64,000 bases of DNA from Undibacterium sp. YM2 (GCF_009937975.1 NZ_AP018441.1:1674001-1738000), one strand, 5' to 3'; positions 26,241-35,875 are shown, counted from the stretch's first letter. Translations and numbers: made by a program. Notes: generated by a model not told the origin, from the sequence alone.

Positions 26241-28916
26241 TTATTTAGCCTTGCCCAAATGTTGCAGGAAGAAAGCTTCATATTTCTTGTGCAAAGCCTT
26301 GGGTTTGACTGTGCCACCCAGGCCATGTTCACCATCTGGATCAAGGAAGAGATCAACCAGGGATTCCTTGCCGTTTTCCAGCAATGCACGATACACATTC
26401 ACTGTATCCTGATACAGCACGTTAGGGTCTTGCATGCCATGTACCAGCATCAGCGGTTTTTTCAGGCCAGCAGTCAGGGGCAGCAGCGAATATTTACGCA
26501 GGTTGGGTTTACTGCGTTCTGTCTTGCCTATGGTGCGGCCGCTGTACCAGCTATTGTAGTTTTCCCATTCTGTCGGGCCAGCACCGGCGATACCGGCAGC
26601 AAAGGTATCAGGGCTGGTGTACATGGTGTATTGGGTCTGGAAGCCGCCAAAGCTCCAGCCTGTGAGGCCTATGCGTTTGCCATCTACGCCCAGGTTCTTT
26701 TGCATGTACTTGGTCAGGTCTTCCAGGTCTTCTGCCTGCGGCTTGCCTACCTGTTCCCAGTTGGCATCGCTGAACTTGCGGCCATAATTGGAGTGGCCGC
26801 GTGGGTCAACTGCCACAGTCACATAACCATGCTTGGCTGCCATATACATGCCAAACATATAGGCGGTCTGCTGGAAGCTGTCAGTCTCGACGATATGCCT
26901 GTCATTCAGTGGGCCGCCATAAGTGTAGACAATCGCAGGGCGGTGGTCAGATGAGCTCAGACCGGCTGGCTTGAACACATAAGCCTGTATCTTGTCACCA
27001 TGGCGGTTGGTGTAACTGAAGCGCTCAGGGCGTTGCAGGTCTATCGCATTCCAATGCGGGTCATGGCTTTGTGTCAGCGTCGTGGATTTCGCTTTATTGA
27101 TATCCACCAGTTTCAATTCAGGGCGGCTGGCCCATTGGCCTGCCATGCTGGCCAGTTTGTCGCCGCTTTCTGTCACGGTACTGTTGCGGTGGAAGTCACC
27201 AGCCTGGCCCAGAGCTTTCATGTCACCAGTTGCGAGATCGACCTTGTACGCATTCATGGCGGCAAAATCATCCTTGTTGGCGAGTACGAACATGGATTTA
27301 TTGTCATCGCTAAAACCGATGATGTTGTGGGCTTCAAAATCACCTTTGAGCAATGGTTTTGCGCTGCCATTGCTGACATCAATCACGTAGGGCTGGCGAT
27401 AACCTTGCTCGTCGAGGACGGCAACCAGTTGCTGGCTGTCTGCAGTGAAGCGTGGTGCCAGCACATTGACAACTTCGTGGCCAACATTGCCACGTCTTTC
27501 AAAAACCATTTGTGGCTTGACGCCTTCTTCTGCCTTGCCTACATAGATGCGCAGCAAGTCTTTTTCACGTTCCCAGGTGGAGAAGGTATAACGGCTGCCA
27601 TCCTTGGCCCAGGCTACCGGGCTCATTTCAAACCAGACATCGCCACCATCATTGGTGAAGACTGGTTGTGGCTGGCGTGCTGATGCTTCGCCGACACGGC
27701 GTATGTACAGGGCCGTGGCAGGTACTTTGCGCTTGTCATCGGACACTTCACGCGGCACTTTTTTGGCCGTAGCAAAGCGCTCGCTGTAGTTCATGATCTC
27801 TACCTGGCGTTCAGAAGGTGGGGGCGGTTTGCCGTTTTCTGGCTTGGCATCAGGTGCCTCGGCAGAAATCGCCATCCATTGCTTGTCTTCACTGAGCACG
27901 GTATTGGCGATGCGGTATTTTTTCTCGGCATCGTCAGGGTGTATCAGTTCGCGGTTCAACTGTCGTATTGTGCTGCTGCCAAAGCTGGCGCTGTACAGGC
28001 GTTTTTCATCCATGTAGATATAGCCATTATCATCTGCCTTGAAGGCGACGATGCGTTCAGGCTTGTCAGTCTGGGTCAGGCGTTCTATCTTGCCATCTGC
28101 GGCATTCAGGCGGAACAGGTCGCCGCGATACTGGAAGATCAGTTCATTCTTTTTATTCGCCCAGACCAGGGCATCCACACCAGGATATAGGTCAGTCGGT
28201 TTGAGTTTTTCTTTTTCGAGTTTCTTTTTCAGCTCGTCACGCAATTCCCATACTTCCTTGGCCTTGTCGTCCTTGGCTTCTTTCTTTTCCTCTTTTTTGT
28301 CGCTGTCGTTTTTAGCTACGCTGGCTGTGCCGGTTTTTGCGGCGGCCGCTTTTTCTTTGGCGGCTTCTGCATCAGCCTCTGCTTTCTTGGCAGCGTCCTT
28401 GGCTTTTTTTTCGGCCAGTTCACGTTTCACTTCTTCCAGCGCGGTTTCTTCCCACTGCATCAGGTTGACTTTTTCACCGCGCAGGTAGGCGGCCTGGGCT
28501 TCTGCCTTGGCCTGGCGCTCGGCTTCTTCTTTTTCTTTTTGTTTGGCTTTTTTATCGAAGCGTTCCCAGTCTTCTGGCGCATCGTAGGTTTTCATCAATG
28601 CTGGTGAAGTGATGCGTTTGGTTTCACCAGTCTGGGTGTCATGTACATATAAATCAAAACCATTTTCACCGAAAGGGTTCCAGGTGTATGCCAGGTAACG
28701 GCCATCCTTGCTGAATTGTATATGGCGGGCGGCCTGGCCTGCATAGCCTTTGGCGCGGTATACCTGTTCCAGCGTCAGGTCGGCTGGCTTGATTTTGGCG
28801 ACACTAGCAATTGCTGGGGCAGCAGGTGCGGCCTGCGCAGTTTCTTGAGGAAATAGCAAGCTGGCTGCCCCGCTAAAAGCGAGCGCAATACTGACGGTGA
28901 GAATTTTCCGAGACAT
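26241..28916 (-). CDS. S9-family prolyl oligopeptidase-like peptidase, exported
   Basis: 891 residues, larger than usual S9C peptidases (about 650-750). A signal peptide covers residues 1-29. The beta-propeller N-terminal region is interrupted from about residue 118 to 245 by a strongly charged stretch rich in Lys, Glu and Ala, predicted as coiled coil. The catalytic alpha/beta-hydrolase domain begins near residue 640 (YTYGGPLNDRHIV). It has the nucleophile elbow GWSFGGFQTQY, Asp in MLVHGMQDPNV and His in DGEHGLG. It probably cleaves peptides in the periplasm. It is monocistronic, with a terminator downstream. Confidence 0.92.
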   Translation of the reverse strand: MSRKILTVSIALAFSGAASLLFPQETAQAAPAAPAIASVAKIKPADLTLEQVYRAKGYAGQAARHIQFSKDGRYLAYTWNPFGENGFDLYVHDTQTGETKRITSPALMKTYDAPEDWERFDKKAKQKEKEEAERQAKAEAQAAYLRGEKVNLMQWEETALEEVKRELAEKKAKDAAKKAEADAEAAKEKAAAAKTGTASVAKNDSDKKEEKKEAKDDKAKEVWELRDELKKKLEKEKLKPTDLYPGVDALVWANKKNELIFQYRGDLFRLNAADGKIERLTQTDKPERIVAFKADDNGYIYMDEKRLYSASFGSSTIRQLNRELIHPDDAEKKYRIANTVLSEDKQWMAISAEAPDAKPENGKPPPPSERQVEIMNYSERFATAKKVPREVSDDKRKVPATALYIRRVGEASARQPQPVFTNDGGDVWFEMSPVAWAKDGSRYTFSTWEREKDLLRIYVGKAEEGVKPQMVFERRGNVGHEVVNVLAPRFTADSQQLVAVLDEQGYRQPYVIDVSNGSAKPLLKGDFEAHNIIGFSDDNKSMFVLANKDDFAAMNAYKVDLATGDMKALGQAGDFHRNSTVTESGDKLASMAGQWASRPELKLVDINKAKSTTLTQSHDPHWNAIDLQRPERFSYTNRHGDKIQAYVFKPAGLSSSDHRPAIVYTYGGPLNDRHIVETDSFQQTAYMFGMYMAAKHGYVTVAVDPRGHSNYGRKFSDANWEQVGKPQAEDLEDLTKYMQKNLGVDGKRIGLTGWSFGGFQTQYTMYTSPDTFAAGIAGAGPTEWENYNSWYSGRTIGKTERSKPNLRKYSLLPLTAGLKKPLMLVHGMQDPNVLYQDTVNVYRALLENGKESLVDLFLDPDGEHGLGGTVKPKALHKKYEAFFLQHLGKAK

Positions 28917-29139
28917 AGTGAAAACCTTGGTTTTAGTTTAATTAGCAGGTATGGGATTGATCAGGAGGTGATGCGCAAATGCCGATGTTAGCAAGCTATC
29001 GCTGGAATTAACGCATTTTCCATAGACAAATGCCAGTGAAGACAGTTCCACAGGAAAACAAATTCTACAAAATTCGGTAGAAAATTTGCTTTTGCCTTAT
29101 TAAAGCGGAGTTAGCTTCAGTTTTTTGTGGGATTGAGCT

Positions 29140-29937
29140 TCACCCAAGCAGCTTGCGGTATTGCTGAGGGCTGAGTCCCAGCCTGGATTTGAAGGCGCTG
29201 CCAAGATGGGATTGATGAGCAAAACCACAATCTGCTGCAATATCTGCAATAGATAAATTGCTATCAAGGATGAGCAAGCGCGCCCTTTGCAGGCGACGCT
29301 CAGTGATGTAGGCATGTGGTGTGGTGCCGGTTGCATGGGCAAAGCTGCGCAAGAAGCGCAGCAGTGGCATATTTGCCATCGTTGCCAGCTCTTCCAGATT
29401 CAAGGCGGTGTCGAGTTGATCTTCGATGTAATCCAGTATGCGGCCATGTAAAACTTTGTCTTGTGCATATGGGCTAGATGTCTTTACCTTGCTTGATTTT
29501 TCATTGGCGAGCGCTAAGCCCCGCTGCAAAAACAGGCCAGCTTTTTCTTGCAGGAGCAGAGCATCTTTATCTTTTTGCAAGAGCAGACTGCGCAATTGCC
29601 AGGCCAGCATGACGGCCTGTTTGTCGCCATGGAATATCTGTCTCGGCGATGATGCACGCATGTCTGCCAGCAGATCAGGATTGGTGATGTGCATGAGCAG
29701 GTATTCACCGCCATGTGCAGATTCTGAAAACATCGGTAAGCCAGCGGTGCTGATGGCAAAGTCGCCTGGCCAGGCATCAAAGTCATGACGGATATCGCTG
29801 CCTATCGCATGCACGCCTGTCTGACGTGCAAACGCCAGACCCAGGCTGGTATGGGACGATGCACTATTGGTGGTATAGGGCGCGGCTGGTAATAATTCCA
29901 GTCTTGCCCACTTGATGTCGATAGTATCCATGCTCAT
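29140..29937 (-). CDS. AraC-family transcriptional regulator
   Basis: 265 residues; an equally possible start lies at the third codon. The N-terminal 130 residues form a cupin-like/AraC_binding sensing half of low recognisability. The C-terminal region (about 160-262) has two helix-turn-helix units, LEELATMANMPLLRFLRSFAHATGTTPHAYITERRLQRARLLILDS and IADIAADCGFAHQSHLGSAFKSRLGLSPQQYR. It is divergent from the racemase gene at 30052 with about 115 bases between, which may be its target. Confidence 0.92.
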   Translation of the reverse strand: MSMDTIDIKWARLELLPAAPYTTNSASSHTSLGLAFARQTGVHAIGSDIRHDFDAWPGDFAISTAGLPMFSESAHGGEYLLMHITNPDLLADMRASSPRQIFHGDKQAVMLAWQLRSLLLQKDKDALLLQEKAGLFLQRGLALANEKSSKVKTSSPYAQDKVLHGRILDYIEDQLDTALNLEELATMANMPLLRFLRSFAHATGTTPHAYITERRLQRARLLILDSNLSIADIAADCGFAHQSHLGSAFKSRLGLSPQQYRKLLG

Positions 29938-30051
29938 GACAAAAGCTCTCTGCTGAAATTTCTTGATAGCCTGGAAATGCGGTCTGCTTATTATAGAGGC
30001 GTTCTATCCAATGGCCAGGGCAGCGGCCTTTAATTTACACATGGAGTTGCA

Positions 30052-30744
30052 ATGAAAACCATAGGCCTGATAGCCGGCATGAGCTGGGAATCGACGATAC
30101 CTTATTACAAGCAAATCAATGAAACCATCAAGGAAAAACTTGGTGGCCTGCATTCTGCAAAAATCATCCTGTATAGCGTCGATTTTCATGAGATAGAAAA
30201 ACTGCAACGTGCCGGTGATTGGGATGCCGCTGGTGTCATCATGGCGCAAGCTGCACGTTCACTGGAGTTGGCGGGTGCAGATTTTCTGGTGTTGTGTACG
30301 AACACCATGCACAAGCTGGCGCATGTTATTGAGGCAGCGGTCGCGATACCCTTGTTTCATATCGCCGACCCTACTGCGCAAGCCATCAAGGATGCGGGCT
30401 ACGGCAAGATAGGTTTGCTGGGTACGCGCTTTACCATGGAGCAGGATTTTTACCGCGAGCGTTTGCATAGCAAACATGGTTTGCAAGTGTTGGTGCCCGA
30501 GCTGGCAGACCGTGACATTATTCACCAGGTCATTTATGAAGAACTTTGCCTGGGTAAGATCAACCCGGCATCACGCCAGCACTATCGCCGCATCATGGCC
30601 AGCCTGAAAGAGAGTGGGGCGCAGGCGATCATCCTTGGTTGTACCGAGATCAGCCTGCTGGTAGGCCAGGATGATGCCGGTGTGCCCTTGTTTGATACTA
30701 CGGCCATTCATGCGCGCCGTGCTGCGCTGCATGCTTTGTCGTGA
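30052..30744 (+). CDS. Aspartate/glutamate racemase family protein
   Basis: 230 residues, normal for the family. The N-terminus MKTIGLIAGMSWESTIPYYKQINE, the first catalytic cysteine in LVLCTNTMHKLA (about residue 83) and the second in IILGCTEISLLV (about residue 195) give the two-thiol set of PLP-independent amino acid racemases of the RacX/YgeA type. The enzyme interconverts D- and L-amino acids; the preferred amino acid cannot be told from sequence. It is divergent from the AraC gene and convergent with the DUF2785 gene. Confidence 0.9.
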   Translation: MKTIGLIAGMSWESTIPYYKQINETIKEKLGGLHSAKIILYSVDFHEIEKLQRAGDWDAAGVIMAQAARSLELAGADFLVLCTNTMHKLAHVIEAAVAIPLFHIADPTAQAIKDAGYGKIGLLGTRFTMEQDFYRERLHSKHGLQVLVPELADRDIIHQVIYEELCLGKINPASRQHYRRIMASLKESGAQAIILGCTEISLLVGQDDAGVPLFDTTAIHARRAALHALS

Positions 30745-30754
30745 GGGGTGGGTA

Positions 30755-31642
30755 TCAATTGACTTTGCGCAGGGCTTCCCTCAAAGCGGGCAAGAGATTT
30801 TCCTTCAGGGCGGGTTCGGTGCTCTCCCTGACTGAAAAATACAGGGGCAGCAAAAAGGCACTGACATTATGTCTTTGCGCCAGTCTGGCCTGAGTGTAAG
30901 GACCAGGTTGTATGCTGTTGTCTATCAGCTTGTTGAACCATAGATCCCAGTCGTGCTTGTTGAAACTTGGTGTGCGTGCCAGGTAATACACGGCCGTCAT
31001 TAACCTTACCCCTTCGCCATATTGATAGAAATGCGTGGATGGGGCGATCTGCGTAGCGATGGCTGCCAGCATGGTTTCATGCTGGGGTTTTTCTATGGCC
31101 GGGTTCATCGCCAGTTGCAGCATCAAGTCAGCACTATGGGCTATGCCATGTCGCCAGCCATCTTTTTCATCAAAGCCGCGATAGTCGCGCAGATTCGTCA
31201 GGTAATGACTGCCAGCATTGACGATATCGATTCTTTCTTGAGCACTCAGATATGGTTTTTTCCTGTCTGCCCGTACCAGTTCTGCCAGCGTCAATATAGC
31301 AAAGGGTCGCAAAAAACTGCTTTCTTCCGCCGCAGGCATCTGCACGGCATTCAGCATTTTCATGCGCAGGCTGGTGAGTGTCGCGACGTCCAGCTTCTCA
31401 GTACGCATCCAGGCGGACAACCCTTCAAACGCCAGTTCATCACGTAATTCTGTATCCGGGTTACCAAGGCAATCAGCCGCAGAGAGCGCCAGGCTTTGTC
31501 GCTTGCCATCATCGTCAAGCTTCCAGCCAGCAGATTTTGCGGACTTTAGTTCTTGCTTGGTAGGTTCAACACAATCGGCGAATGCTGCGGTGGTGATGAA
31601 CAATAAAACAAGCAGACAAAAAGTAGAGGTCAGACGATGCAT
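30755..31642 (-). CDS. Exported DUF2785 protein
   Basis: 295 residues from the ATG at 31642, selected because it opens directly onto a signal peptide (LTSTFCLLVLLFITTAAFA); the frame is open to 31714. The mature part is all-helical, with LAFEGLSAWMRTEKLD, YRGFDEKDGWRHGIAHSADLMLQLAMNP and LPLYFSVRESTEPALKENLLPALREAL, matching the DUF2785 pattern. Function is unknown. It is convergent with the racemase gene with only 10 bases between and divergent from the GntR operon. Confidence 0.8.
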   Translation of the reverse strand: MHRLTSTFCLLVLLFITTAAFADCVEPTKQELKSAKSAGWKLDDDGKRQSLALSAADCLGNPDTELRDELAFEGLSAWMRTEKLDVATLTSLRMKMLNAVQMPAAEESSFLRPFAILTLAELVRADRKKPYLSAQERIDIVNAGSHYLTNLRDYRGFDEKDGWRHGIAHSADLMLQLAMNPAIEKPQHETMLAAIATQIAPSTHFYQYGEGVRLMTAVYYLARTPSFNKHDWDLWFNKLIDNSIQPGPYTQARLAQRHNVSAFLLPLYFSVRESTEPALKENLLPALREALRKVN

Positions 31643-31738
31643 GAGTGCTATCCATACAGAAGAGGAAAGATTGACAAGTGTGCCATGCCGATTTTTTCTT
31701 GTCATGCGCCACAAAAAACTTGCACAAATTGAATTGAG

Positions 31739-31766
31739 TTAGTGTTATAGTTAACTACAACACTAA
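31739..31766 (+). promoter_or_regulatory. Palindromic operator upstream of the GntR-ABC operon
   Basis: A 28-bp palindrome with one mismatched pair, TTAGTGTT then a TAGTTAACTA core then AACACTAA, lies 68 bases before the GntR start. It contains TATAGT, which could be the -10 element. YtrA-type GntR proteins usually repress their own operon, so autoregulation at this site is the simplest reading. Confidence 0.6.
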
Positions 31767-31834
31767 TTTACTTGTGGATGACACATTAGAAGTATCAATC
31801 TCGTTGTCCCGGGTATTCACAGGAAGGTGCAAGC

Positions 31835-32203
31835 ATGAGTGTTAACTGGAATGACCAGACGCCGATTTACCGGCAATTGAAGCAGCGGGTGCTGGGCATG
31901 ATGCTGGATGGCTTGTTAAAGCCAGGCGATGTCTTGCCCTCGGTAAGGCAGGTGGCAGCAGAGTACCAGCTCAATCCGATTACGGTCTTGAAAGCCTATC
32001 AGGAATTGGTCGATGAAGAACTGGTGGAAAAACGAAGGGGTGTGGGCATGTATATGACCGAATCAGCGCTCGATAAATTACTGGCAAATGAACGCCAGCG
32101 TTTCATTGAAGAAGAATGGCCAGCCATGCTGGAGCGCATACGCAGGCTGGGTTTGGATGTGCAGCAATTGCCGGGTTTGATGGCGACAGGAGGAGGCAAA
32201 TGA
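31835..32203 (+). CDS. GntR-family regulator, YtrA type
   Basis: 122 residues. The winged helix-turn-helix (about 8-75) reads TPIYRQLKQRVLGMMLDGLLKPGDVLPSVRQVAAEYQLNPITVLKAYQELVDEELVEKRRGVGMYM. A short C-terminal helical tail replaces the large ligand domain of other GntR proteins, the hallmark of the YtrA subgroup. Such regulators control adjacent ABC transporter genes, and here the ATPase start overlaps its stop (ATGA). A palindrome in its promoter is the likely operator. Confidence 0.93.
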   Translation: MSVNWNDQTPIYRQLKQRVLGMMLDGLLKPGDVLPSVRQVAAEYQLNPITVLKAYQELVDEELVEKRRGVGMYMTESALDKLLANERQRFIEEEWPAMLERIRRLGLDVQQLPGLMATGGGK

Positions 32204-33077
32204 GCAGTATTACCAATACTATAAACAGCGTCATTTCCGCCCGTGGCGTCAGCAAGCAATATGGCAGACAGCGGGTGCTGGATGACATCAGCTTTGAGAT
32301 TGCTCCCGGTCGCATCGTAGGTCTGATAGGGCCGAATGGCTCAGGCAAAACCAGCACCCTCAAAGCAATACTGGGTCTGGGTAATTTTGATGGTGAGATG
32401 CAGGTATTGGGCCTGGACCCGCGTACCCAGCGTGATGCGCTGATGAATGATGTCTGCTTCATCGCCGATGTCGCCATTTTGCCGCGTTGGATCAAAGTGA
32501 AGCAGGCGATAGACTTCATTGCTGGCGTCCATCCGAAATTCAACCGTACCAAGGCTGAGAAATACTTGGCCAATACCAAGTTGACGCCGGACATGAAGGT
32601 CAGATCCATGTCCAAGGGCATGATAGTGCAATTACATCTGGCGCTGATCATGGCCATTGATGCGAAATTGCTGGTGCTTGATGAGCCTACTTTGGGCCTG
32701 GACATTTTGTACCGCAAACAGTTTTATCAAAACCTGCTTGAAGATTTTTTGATGAAAACAAAACCATCATCATTACTACGCATCAGGTGGAAGAAGTTGA
32801 GCATATTCTCAGTGACCTGATTTTTATTGATGATGGAAAAATCGTGCTGGAAACCAGCATGGAGCAAATGGCCGGGCGTTTTGTTGAAGTGATGGTCACA
32901 CCGGAAAATATGGAAAAGGCAGTTGCCTTACAGCCCATCGATCAACGTGCAGTATTTGGCAAAATGGTGATGCTGTTTGATGGCGTTGCGCAGGAGTTAC
33001 TGGCCAGCTTGGGTGAAACACGCATACCTGGCGTGGCAGACTTGTTCGTCGCCAGCATGAAAGGAATTGCTAAATGA
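32200..33077 (+). pseudogene. ABC transporter ATP-binding protein, split by a frameshift
   Basis: The first frame (32200-32820) has Walker A GPNGSGKTST, a degenerate signature (MSKGMIVQLHLALIMA) and Walker B LLVLDEPTLGLDI, then runs out of frame into an unrelated tail. The second frame (to 33077) begins with the expected continuation: switch region THQVEEVEHILSDLIFIDDGKIVLE and a C-terminal domain. The break lies at a run of six T at about 32755-32760; seven T would restore a protein of about 292 residues. The run with the next base forms the heptamer T TTT TTG, compatible with -1 slippage. It could be a recent mutation, a sequencing error, or recoding. Both neighbours are intact. Confidence 0.8.
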
Positions 33078-34015
33078 AAACCATGATTAGTCTTTTAAAG
33101 CGTGAATTCTGGGAACACAAGGGCATGTTCCTGTGGACACCCTTGTGTGTGGCCACTGTGATCATATTTGTGTTTATCCTGCCCTTCCTCAGAGGGCATG
33201 CATTATTTGGTGCCAGGATTTTGGGACGGGTAGCAACATTTAAAGAAGATGTTCCCAGAGTCGGTGATCTATTGGCAAGCATGTATCTGCTTTTCTCTGG
33301 CCCCATGCTGGTAGTAATGGCCATCATTATTTTCTTTTACTGTCTGGGTGCGTTATTTGATGACCGGCGAGATCGCAGTATCTTGTTCTGGAAGTCTTTG
33401 CCCGTCTCGGATTTTCAAACGGTATTGTCCAAGTTAATCACCGCCAGTCTGACCGTTCCGGTGATATTTATCCTGTGCGCTATCGCCATGTCTTTTCTCA
33501 TGTTGATGATAGTCAGTATTGCATTGACGACTCAGGATGTGTATGTATTCCAGGATTTGTTCTTGAATGGAAAATTGTATCTGGCACCCTTGCAGTTATT
33601 CGCTACCTTGCCAGTGTATATCCTGTGGGCTTTGCCCAGCATAGGCTGGTTGATGCTTGTATCGAGCTGGGCGCAGTCCCGGGTGTTTTTGTGGGCAGTT
33701 GGCATACCATTGCTCCTGGTATTTTTGGTGGGGATGCTGGATTTGCTGTTGGGGCAAAACGGTGACATGAAATGGTTCAGCAATTTGATTGTTGGACGTG
33801 CATTGGGAGGGATACTTCCAGGTGCATGGATAGAGTTTGAACATGTCCCGCTTGCCAGTTTCGCCCGCCCTTCGGGCACAGGCGTAGATTTCAGCAAGGT
33901 GCTGTCAGTATCCTGGCAGACGATGCTCAGCCTGCAATTATGGCTGGGTGTGGTGGCTGCAGCAGGAATGTTTTATCTGACCGTGCGATTGCGCCGCTGG
34001 CGCGAAGCAGCCTGA
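33074..34015 (+). CDS. ABC transporter permease
   Basis: 313 residues with six hydrophobic segments: about 20-38, 75-96, 125-155, 175-200, 207-228 and 283-303. The large loop after segment one and the motif LFDDRRDRSILFWKSLPVSDFQTVLSKL are typical of ABC-2 type permeases of the YtrC/YtrD group. The start overlaps the stop of the frameshifted ATPase (ATGA). It would export or translocate an unknown substrate together with that ATPase. A strong terminator follows 12 bases after the stop. Confidence 0.88.
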   Translation: MKTMISLLKREFWEHKGMFLWTPLCVATVIIFVFILPFLRGHALFGARILGRVATFKEDVPRVGDLLASMYLLFSGPMLVVMAIIIFFYCLGALFDDRRDRSILFWKSLPVSDFQTVLSKLITASLTVPVIFILCAIAMSFLMLMIVSIALTTQDVYVFQDLFLNGKLYLAPLQLFATLPVYILWALPSIGWLMLVSSWAQSRVFLWAVGIPLLLVFLVGMLDLLLGQNGDMKWFSNLIVGRALGGILPGAWIEFEHVPLASFARPSGTGVDFSKVLSVSWQTMLSLQLWLGVVAAAGMFYLTVRLRRWREAA

Positions 34016-34026
34016 AGCAAAAAATC

Positions 34027-34061
34027 GGGATTGCGGCAATAAGCGCAATCCCAAATTTTTT
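34027..34061 (+). terminator. Intrinsic terminator of the GntR-ABC operon
   Basis: A perfect 9-bp stem GGGATTGCG / CGCAATCCC with an 8-base loop is followed by AAATTTTTT. It ends the rightward transcript and abuts the convergent EamA gene stop. Confidence 0.85.
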
Positions 34062-34932
34062 ATCTCGATGGCCTCACCACCAGCGCCACACCCGCCAGGG
34101 CAATCACCATGCCAAAAATTGCTGTCATCGTCAGCTTCTCCCCAAACATCAGCCAGGCCATGGCGGCTGTGACTGCAGGTACCAGGTACATGTAGCTGGT
34201 GACCTTGGTCGCTTCGCCGTGCCGTATCATGATGAACAGCACCGAGATGCCAACGCCGGACAGTACAAATACCGACCAGGCCATGGCGGCAAAAAATTGT
34301 GGCGTCCAGATGATGGTCTGGGTTTCCAGCGTCAGTGCGAATGGCAGCGTCACCAATAAAGATGCAACAAACTGTATGACTTGCCCAGTTCTGACATCAA
34401 AACTGGGGCAGGTTTTTTTCTGGTACAGCGTACCTATGGTCATGGCTGTCAACGCTATGACGGCCAGTGCCACACTGCTGACGGACAAGCCTATGACAGA
34501 GATTTTGTTGGCCACGACCAACGCTACGCCGCAAATGCCAAGCGCCAGTCCTGCCCATTGTTTGCCATAGATGCGCTCACCGATGATGGGGCCGAGGAAT
34601 GCAGTAAAGATGGGTTGGGTATTGGCGATCAGTGCGGCGACGCCAGCCGGCATGCCTAGCTTGACCGCGCACCAGATACCACCGAGGTACATGGCCTGCA
34701 TCATGATGCCTGCGATAGCTATCGGCAGCCAGAAGCGGCGCTCAGGCCAGGGCGCGCGCATGGTCAGCGCCAGTATCAGCATGAAGATGATCACGCCCAG
34801 ATACCGCAGGCACAGGAAGGTCAGTGGTTCTGCATAAGGCAGGCCATATTTGGCAACGACATAACCGGATGCCCAGATGAAAATGAAGATGGCGGGGAGA
34901 AAACGTAATAGAGGAGAGGCTTTGGTTTGCAT
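34060..34932 (-). CDS. EamA-family (DMT superfamily) transporter
   Basis: 290 residues from the ATG at 34932; a TTG at 34941 gives three more residues. Ten membrane helices form two EamA repeats. The first starts LRFLPAIFIFIWASGYVVAKYGLPYAEPLTFLCLRY; the second ends VTAAMAWLMFGEKLTMTAIFGMVIALAGVALVV. It is likely a metabolite or amino-acid exporter, with no substrate evident. It is convergent with the ABC permease and separated from the upstream sodB gene by a long terminator hairpin. Confidence 0.92.
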   Translation of the reverse strand: MQTKASPLLRFLPAIFIFIWASGYVVAKYGLPYAEPLTFLCLRYLGVIIFMLILALTMRAPWPERRFWLPIAIAGIMMQAMYLGGIWCAVKLGMPAGVAALIANTQPIFTAFLGPIIGERIYGKQWAGLALGICGVALVVANKISVIGLSVSSVALAVIALTAMTIGTLYQKKTCPSFDVRTGQVIQFVASLLVTLPFALTLETQTIIWTPQFFAAMAWSVFVLSGVGISVLFIMIRHGEATKVTSYMYLVPAVTAAMAWLMFGEKLTMTAIFGMVIALAGVALVVRPSR

Positions 34933-35021
34933 GCTGTTCAAAGAGTAAGGCGATAGAGCTTAGGGGAAAGTTCCTGGCGCTCATTTGAGCCATGATCTTC
35001 GCATAATCAGCTTGAATGATG

Positions 35022-35069
35022 GATGAAAAAAAACCTGCGGTGCTGATGCATGCGCAGGTTTTTTTCATC
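35022..35069 (-). terminator. Intrinsic terminator downstream of sodB
   Basis: A 17-bp perfect inverted repeat (GATGAAAAAAACCTGCG and its complement) with a 13-base loop lies 57 bases after the sodB stop. The T-rich arm on each strand makes it usable in both directions. Confidence 0.85.
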
Positions 35070-35125
35070 TGTGATGTATATGTCATGAATATCTCATGAC
35101 GTGACTGGCATCACGACAAGCTGGT

Positions 35126-35704
35126 TCAGCCCAGGTTTGCTGTTGCAAATTCCCAGTTGACCAGTGCCCAGAATGCTTCCAGGTATTTTGGACGTGCATT
35201 GCGGTAGTCGATGTAGTAAGCGTGTTCCCACAGATCGCAAGTCAGCAATGGTGTGTCAGCTGTAGTCAGTGGTGTCGCTGCATTGGACGTGTTAACGATG
35301 TCCAGTGTGCCGTCGGCTTTTTTGACTAGCCATGTCCAGGAAGAACCGAAATTGCCTACACAAGACTTGGTGAAAGCGTCTTTGAATGCATCGAAAGAAC
35401 CCCATTTAGCATTGATGGCATCTGCCAGTTTGCCACTTGGTGCGCCGCCGCCATTAGGTTTCAGGCCATTCCAGTAGAAAGTGTGGTTCCAGATCTGTGC
35501 GGAGTTATTGAAAATGCCGCCAGAAGATTTCTTGACGATTTCTTCCAGTGTGGAGTTTTCAAATTCTGTACCCTTGATCAGGTTGTTCAGATTGGTCACA
35601 TAGGTTTGATGATGCTTGCCATAGTGATATTCCAGAGTCTCCTGGGAGATATGTGGAGCCAAAGCATCCAGTGCATAAGGCAGTGCCGGTAAGGTATGTT
35701 CCAT
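35126..35704 (-). CDS. sodB: Superoxide dismutase, Fe type
   Basis: 192 residues, the usual length of cytoplasmic iron superoxide dismutases. The start at 35704 has AAGGA upstream, and the protein begins [36 protein letters not shown], holding the first metal-ligand histidine. The remaining ligands are in WNHTFYWN and the [11 protein letters not shown] block. The residues [10 protein letters not shown] and FGSSWTWLV favour iron over manganese. It dismutates superoxide. It lies downstream of xseA on the same strand with a 171-base gap and its own terminator. Confidence 0.96.
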   Translation of the reverse strand: MEHTLPALPYALDALAPHISQETLEYHYGKHHQTYVTNLNNLIKGTEFENSTLEEIVKKSSGGIFNNSAQIWNHTFYWNGLKPNGGGAPSGKLADAINAKWGSFDAFKDAFTKSCVGNFGSSWTWLVKKADGTLDIVNTSNAATPLTTADTPLLTCDLWEHAYYIDYRNARPKYLEAFWALVNWEFATANLG

Positions 35705-35875
35705 ATCGTGTCCTTTTATCGTGAGTTCATCATTTCCGGCAATCCGGAAAAGCCAGACCAGCATTGTAAGCTTTTGTGCAAAAGCGTGCACGCGGCCTTA
35801 TACAAATTCTATGTATATGCGCAAAATGATGACTGTAATTGGCACTGCAGGTAATTGGTTTTGTATCGGTATGGA

